Assembly (NCBI GenBank): GCA_902385255.1
Contig: CABMEV010000004.1
Coordinates: forward strand, 1 to 34,589
Direction: 5' to 3'
Length of the DNA stretch: 34,589 bases
Source: Candidatus Tiddalikarchaeum anstoanum
GTDB taxonomy: Archaea > Nanobdellota > Nanobdellia > Tiddalikarchaeales > Tiddalikarchaeaceae
The translations under genes were made by a program, and so were the position numbers. Position 1 is the stretch's first letter; the number at the start of each line of letters is the position of its first letter. Below the pieces are notes generated by a model. The model saw only the letters and a program-made list of their open reading frames with translations. It ran no database searches and was not told the DNA's origin. This document shows positions 31,442 through 34,589 of this stretch, piece by piece.

Positions 31442-32176
31442 ATGATATGTTTAGACAATGTTTTATCTGAATTTAAGGACTTAACTTCAAATCTGTGCAG
31501 TATACTGAAAAATAATTTCTTAGAATATGAATCTATAATGTTAACAAAAGAAAGATTAGAAATGGCAAATGAGAACTTTGAAAGATTAACTTTTAAATCA
31601 AGTTTTATATATGATTTTACAATTAAGTATATATCAGCAACTGGATTTGAGAATTTAATTAAAGACGGGCTGACAAATTATGTTGAGACATATACATCAT
31701 TTTTAACATATGATTTTTTTAAGGATATACATGCAACAATAGAAAATAAAATAGATAATTATGAATTAATACGAAAAATAGGCAATAAAAAAGAATATTT
31801 TGAAATAAAACAAAAAAATGATAATTTATTCATAAAGATAAAAAAATTAGACACTTCAAGAGAAATACATGAATTGGAAATAAAACTTGGAGAGATCTTC
31901 AAAAATATGGTTTTAAACGAGGATAATACATTCATCATGTATACGGAATTATTAAAATATTTATTTAATCCCAACAAGAAATCAGGTAAACATTTAATAA
32001 CATCCAGAATACAAGAATGTTTCCCGAAATTAGAAACAAAATTAAACATCTTATTATCAGAATTCGCAGATAAGTATGATGAGCATTTAAAGGATTTTGA
32101 GAATTCAAAAAGTCTGGAACTGCTGAAAAAAACTAAAAGAAAGTTAGATAATGCAAATATTACTTATATAGTATGA
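31442..32176 (+). CDS. Unrecognised 244-residue helical protein
   Basis: I do not recognise this protein. It is charged, rich in Lys, Glu, Asn and Leu, with few Ala or Gly, and probably forms long helices; a stretch near residues 110-145 (KKEYFEIKQKNDNLFIKIKK) looks beta-like. No signal peptide or membrane segment is visible. The DNA here is visibly richer in A+T than the housekeeping genes around it, as in some of the other unknown genes, which can mark recently acquired or fast-evolving sequence. The start is supported by the TATA box 27 bases upstream. Confidence 0.6.
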   Translation: MICLDNVLSEFKDLTSNLCSILKNNFLEYESIMLTKERLEMANENFERLTFKSSFIYDFTIKYISATGFENLIKDGLTNYVETYTSFLTYDFFKDIHATIENKIDNYELIRKIGNKKEYFEIKQKNDNLFIKIKKLDTSREIHELEIKLGEIFKNMVLNEDNTFIMYTELLKYLFNPNKKSGKHLITSRIQECFPKLETKLNILLSEFADKYDEHLKDFENSKSLELLKKTKRKLDNANITYIV

Positions 32177-32313
32177 ATTTGCAAGTATCTAAATTAAAAG
32201 ATAATTTATAATATATTGTGTAGACTGATTACTGCTTGAATTACTTTCTGGCGGGGTAATCTGTTTCTATTCCAAACAAGGAAACACTTAATTATTTTAT
32301 ATAAAAGAAATAG
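32177..32313. other. Intergenic stretch with small inverted repeats
   Basis: No gene seen. It holds GATTAC (32227-32232) paired with GTAATC (32256-32261), enclosing the only GC-rich patch (GGCGGGG), then GTTTC (32263-32267) paired with GAAAC (32281-32285), followed by an AT-rich run. These could be a terminator for the upstream gene, or a small RNA. Not assigned. Confidence 0.3.
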
Positions 32314-32388
32314 GGCCTGGTACGGAATTTGAATCCGTGTCAACAGGGCCACAACCTATTATCCTAACCAAACTAGACTAACCAGGCC
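32314..32388 (-). tRNA. tRNA-His (GTG)
   Basis: Read on the minus strand, GGCCTGGT pairs with ACCAGGCC as an 8-bp acceptor stem: seven pairs plus the extra G(-1):C73 pair that identifies tRNA-His. D arm GTCT/GGAT with loop AGTTTGGTTA; anticodon arm ATAGG/CCTGT with loop TTGTGGC, so the anticodon is GTG; T arm ACGGA/TCCGT with loop TTCAAAT. There is no intron. CCA is not encoded: the bases after C73 are CTA. A TATA-like TTTTTTAAA lies upstream (32419-32427). Confidence 0.95.
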
Positions 32389-32418
32389 AATGAATAAGTT
32401 AAGAAATAGATTTTCAAG

Positions 32419-32427
32419 TTTAAAAAA
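32419..32427 (-). promoter_or_regulatory. TATA-like element of tRNA-His
   Basis: TTTTTTAAA on the minus strand is centred 35 bases before the tRNA 5' end, so a short 5' leader of about 9 bases would be trimmed by RNase P. Confidence 0.4.
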
Positions 32428-32440
32428 CTAACTCTTTATT

Positions 32441-32737
32441 CTAGTTAAACCTTTCAAGGAAGCGGTGTACAAAGCCGTACTCTTCGTGTTTTTCAGCATC
32501 TAAGTCATTGAAGAATAATTGGATATTGCTTATATAATTCTCAATTGATTCATCCTCAGTGATGAATAAATCATCACTAGGCCGGTACTGGCTTATTTCC
32601 AGCTTTGATGTTTTCCCGTTTTTTATCTTATAAGTGAATGCCAAACCCTGCCTTGTAATCACTATATCGCCTGAAGATTTATCCTTGTCATCCTGGATGA
32701 ATGTTATTGAATAAGCGTCAAGAATACGTGACATCAT
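32441..32737 (-). CDS. Unrecognised 98-residue protein
   Basis: A small acidic protein that I do not recognise. It seems to be a beta-rich domain (residues 8-55, ITFIQDD, GDIVITRQGLAFTYKI) followed by an acidic helix, with no cysteines and no membrane segment. Two ATG codons are adjacent at the start; the first is favoured because a TTATAAAAA box near 32760-32768 is 27 bases away, giving a leaderless mRNA. The upstream gene in the same direction is the AlkD-like repair protein, 41 bases away, and the box lies in that gap. Confidence 0.55.
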   Translation of the reverse strand: MMSRILDAYSITFIQDDKDKSSGDIVITRQGLAFTYKIKNGKTSKLEISQYRPSDDLFITEDESIENYISNIQLFFNDLDAEKHEEYGFVHRFLERFN

Positions 32738-32778
32738 ATTAGATTAATTAAAAACCTATTTTTATAAGTTTTTTTCAC

Positions 32779-33471
32779 TCACGACAAGTAGTGTTTTCTC
32801 TCATTCTCAGGGAATTTCTCAATAGCGTACCTTAACATGGTGCGGGGCATCGTCTTGTAATGCTTGTTCAGGAAACTTACTTCAACTTTCTTATCCCTGT
32901 TTCCTATCTCGCGAAGCATCCATCCTACAGCCTTGTGAATCAGGTCATGGGAGTCATGCAGCAATAATTCAGATATATTCAAAGCGTCGGAGAAACTCTT
33001 ATGTCTTATAAATCCGAAAGTTGACATTATTGCTATTCTCTTCTTCCATAAATTATCAGATTTTGCAAAATCATAAAGAATAGTTTTATCCTTATCAAAA
33101 AAATAATCACCAGTTATGCCGGGCGCTGAGGTATCAACTAAATCCCAATTATTAATATTCTTGAAATTTTTAAGGTAGAAATCAACAATAATCTTTTTCT
33201 CTGCAGCATCCGCTTTCTTGTACTTATTTACAAGTATCATGAGAGATATATTCCTGTACTCATGAATTTTATCACTTAATAATTTTTGAAGCTCTGGTAG
33301 CGGTATTAAAACATACTTTCTGGCAACGAGCCTCAAATTGGGCACGACTACGCCTATGAATTTGTCACCTTCTCCGTACTCGCCTTCTCCTGTTTTGAAA
33401 AATCTCGGGAAAAACTTTGCCTTCTCCTTGTTAACAAGCTTTGACAAGTCGGATTTTAAATCTTCAATCAT
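32779..33471 (-). CDS. AlkD-like DNA alkylation repair glycosylase
   Basis: A 230-residue HEAT-repeat protein of the AlkC/AlkD family that removes positively charged alkylated bases such as 3-methyladenine or 7-methylguanine. Family landmarks are FFKTGEGEYGEGDKFIG (about 24-40), VVPNLRLVARKY (42-53), NNWDLVDTSAPGI (the catalytic-region Trp-Asp), LWKKRIAIMSTFGFIR, DLIHKAVGWMLREIG and MPRTMLRYAIEKF. The length matches AlkD. The ATG is 33.5 bases from the centre of a TTTATAAA palindrome shared with the divergent ATPase gene. Exact lesion range is not shown by sequence. Confidence 0.9.
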   Translation of the reverse strand: MIEDLKSDLSKLVNKEKAKFFPRFFKTGEGEYGEGDKFIGVVVPNLRLVARKYVLIPLPELQKLLSDKIHEYRNISLMILVNKYKKADAAEKKIIVDFYLKNFKNINNWDLVDTSAPGITGDYFFDKDKTILYDFAKSDNLWKKRIAIMSTFGFIRHKSFSDALNISELLLHDSHDLIHKAVGWMLREIGNRDKKVEVSFLNKHYKTMPRTMLRYAIEKFPENERKHYLS

Positions 33472-33500
33472 ATTTTTACACTATAACTAGTTTTGAAATG

Positions 33501-33508
33501 TTTATAAA
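33501..33508. promoter_or_regulatory. Shared palindromic TATA box between AlkD-like and P-type ATPase genes
   Basis: TTTATAAA is an 8-base palindrome centred at 33504.5, 33.5 bases from the ATG of the repair gene and 34.5 bases from that of the ATPase. Both mRNAs would have leaders of about 7-8 bases. Confidence 0.5.
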
Positions 33509-33538
33509 ATTTCCAGCACTAAAGATAATACTGAAAAA

Positions 33539-34589
33539 ATGGTTGGATTAACAAGCAGCGAAGCTGAAAAAAGACTAAAACAGTATGGTTTAAACGAGAT
33601 AACAAAGCATTGGGAAGTGAAATTTTGGTCAATAGCCAAGGAAGAAGTATCAGAACCGATGATTATACTATTATTAGTAGTCGGCGTATTCTACACAATA
33701 TGGGGAAAATTAGAGGACGCCCTCACAATATTCACGGTAATAACAATACTAGTATTCGTCGAGATATGGAACGAGTACCGCGCGAAGAAATCAATAGAGT
33801 CATTATCCAAGATGGCAGCACCGACTAGTAGAGTCATTCGAAACAACCACACAATAGAGGTCAGAAGCGAAAATTTAGTGCCAGGTGACGTAATAATACT
33901 TACAACAGGAACCAGGATACCGGGAGATGCTGAACTGATAGAGCAATACAGCCTCCAAGTTGACGAGTCATCACTGACAGGAGAGTCAGTACCCATAGAC
34001 AAGAGGGTAAAAGACAAAGTCTATGCAGGAACACTGGTTGTCGGAGGGGAAGCTAAAGCGGAAATATTACAGACAGGGCTTGATACCCGAATAGGAAGAC
34101 TGTCAAAGATGGCGGAAGCGATTAAACCTCCAAAAACGCAGCTACAGTTGTCAATGAAAGACTTATCAGGAAAACTAGTCTGGGTTGCATTATTCTTCAG
34201 CATAATAATACCCTTATACGGATTACTGCTTGGAAATAATTTCAGGGACATGCTGTTAACAGGACTCGCACTTGCTTTCGCAGTAATACCTGAAGAACTC
34301 CCCATAATAATAACAATGATATTAGGAATAGGCTCTTACAACTTATCAAAAGAGCACTTACTAATCAAGAAGATAAAAGCATCGGAAGCATTAGGAGGAG
34401 CTACAGTAATACTCACGGATAAGACAGGAACCATAACAGAAAACAAGATGCGCATTGCAGAAACTTATCCCCAAAAAGATGAAATGGAAATAATAAAATC
34501 CGCATCAAGAACAATAACGGAATTGACGCACACGCCGACTGATAATGCAATAATAGAGAAAGCCAAAGGCTTAAACATTAGCGTAGCAG
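33539..34589 (+). CDS. P-type cation-transporting ATPase, cut by right edge
   Basis: The first 350 residues of a membrane pump; the frame is open to the end of the window. MVGLTSSEAEKRLKQYGLNEI is a short cation-ATPase N domain. Helix pairs at about 40-55 and 62-76 are followed by the actuator domain with SLTGESVP (TGES at 147-150), further helices (about 213-231 and 238-262) with PEELP (251-255) in the fourth membrane helix, then the phosphorylation site DKTGT (Asp294). The layout fits the P2/P3 group that moves Ca2+, Mg2+, Na+/K+ or H+. PEELP replaces the usual PEGLP of Ca2+ pumps, so the ion cannot be assigned. Divergent from the AlkD-like gene. Confidence 0.9.
   Translation, partial: MVGLTSSEAEKRLKQYGLNEITKHWEVKFWSIAKEEVSEPMIILLLVVGVFYTIWGKLEDALTIFTVITILVFVEIWNEYRAKKSIESLSKMAAPTSRVIRNNHTIEVRSENLVPGDVIILTTGTRIPGDAELIEQYSLQVDESSLTGESVPIDKRVKDKVYAGTLVVGGEAKAEILQTGLDTRIGRLSKMAEAIKPPKTQLQLSMKDLSGKLVWVALFFSIIIPLYGLLLGNNFRDMLLTGLALAFAVIPEELPIIITMILGIGSYNLSKEHLLIKKIKASEALGGATVILTDKTGTITENKMRIAETYPQKDEMEIIKSASRTITELTHTPTDNAIIEKAKGLNISVA

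Noticed and set aside
1-34589. CRISPR array, insertion sequence or prophage
   Set aside because: I saw no regularly spaced repeats, transposase, integrase or terminal inverted repeats anywhere in the window.

Overview
The window looks like a piece of an AT-rich archaeal chromosome. The informational genes are of archaeal type: threonyl-tRNA synthetase with the archaeal editing domain, two-subunit phenylalanyl-tRNA synthetase, EndA splicing endonuclease, NucS, Hjc and short archaeal triosephosphate isomerase. TATA boxes lie about 24-31 bases before many start codons, which implies leaderless mRNAs. Genes inside operons carry Shine-Dalgarno (SD) sites instead. Gene packing is tight, with ATGA start/stop overlaps and convergent genes overlapping by 6-20 bases. 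Together with many small unrecognised proteins this suits an uncultivated small-genome archaeon, possibly of the DPANN group. The phylum cannot be settled from this window.

Layout. 1-1158: two unrecognised genes, the first cut by the window edge. 1445-3361: thrS behind a long AT-rich leader. 3503-7216: two secreted, membrane-anchored surface proteins. 7256-9437: endA, then on the minus strand a TIM-barrel sugar isomerase/AP-endonuclease-like protein and a metallo-beta-lactamase-fold nuclease-like protein. 9506-9585: a probable C/D box guide RNA with its own TATA box. 9674-12566: purine genes, a PurC-PurE fusion and a PurB-like lyase. 12592-15350: a secreted Lon-like protease overlapping a radical SAM/TRAM enzyme. 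15340-17308: a divergent pair of unknown genes. 17343-19320: MgtC/DUF4010 transporter, a SWIM zinc-finger protein and a zinc-ribbon/Hsp20-like protein. 19327-22338: a 1003-residue membrane protein with three zinc ribbons and a Cys-rich ectodomain. 22432-23776: nucS and two tiny membrane proteins. 23815-26948: pheS-pheT. 26952-28449: two DUF4013 paralogues. 28486-30340: hjc, class II fructose-bisphosphate aldolase and tpiA. 30405-32388: a GIY-YIG nuclease, small unknown genes and tRNA-His. 32441-34589: an unknown small protein, an AlkD-like DNA glycosylase and a P-type cation ATPase cut by the right edge.

Shared logic. Translation (thrS, pheST, endA, tRNA-His, guide RNA), DNA repair (nucS, hjc, alkD-like, GIY-YIG), central metabolism (aldolase and triosephosphate isomerase back to back; three purine steps in two genes) and the cell surface dominate. 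The most notable items are the guide RNA whose D-box guide is complementary to the conserved 3' end of 16S rRNA, the animal-type PurC-PurE fusion beside a PurB with an altered signature loop, the zinc-ribbon/Cys-rich surface protein, and four divergent gene pairs that seem to share one near-palindromic TATA box.
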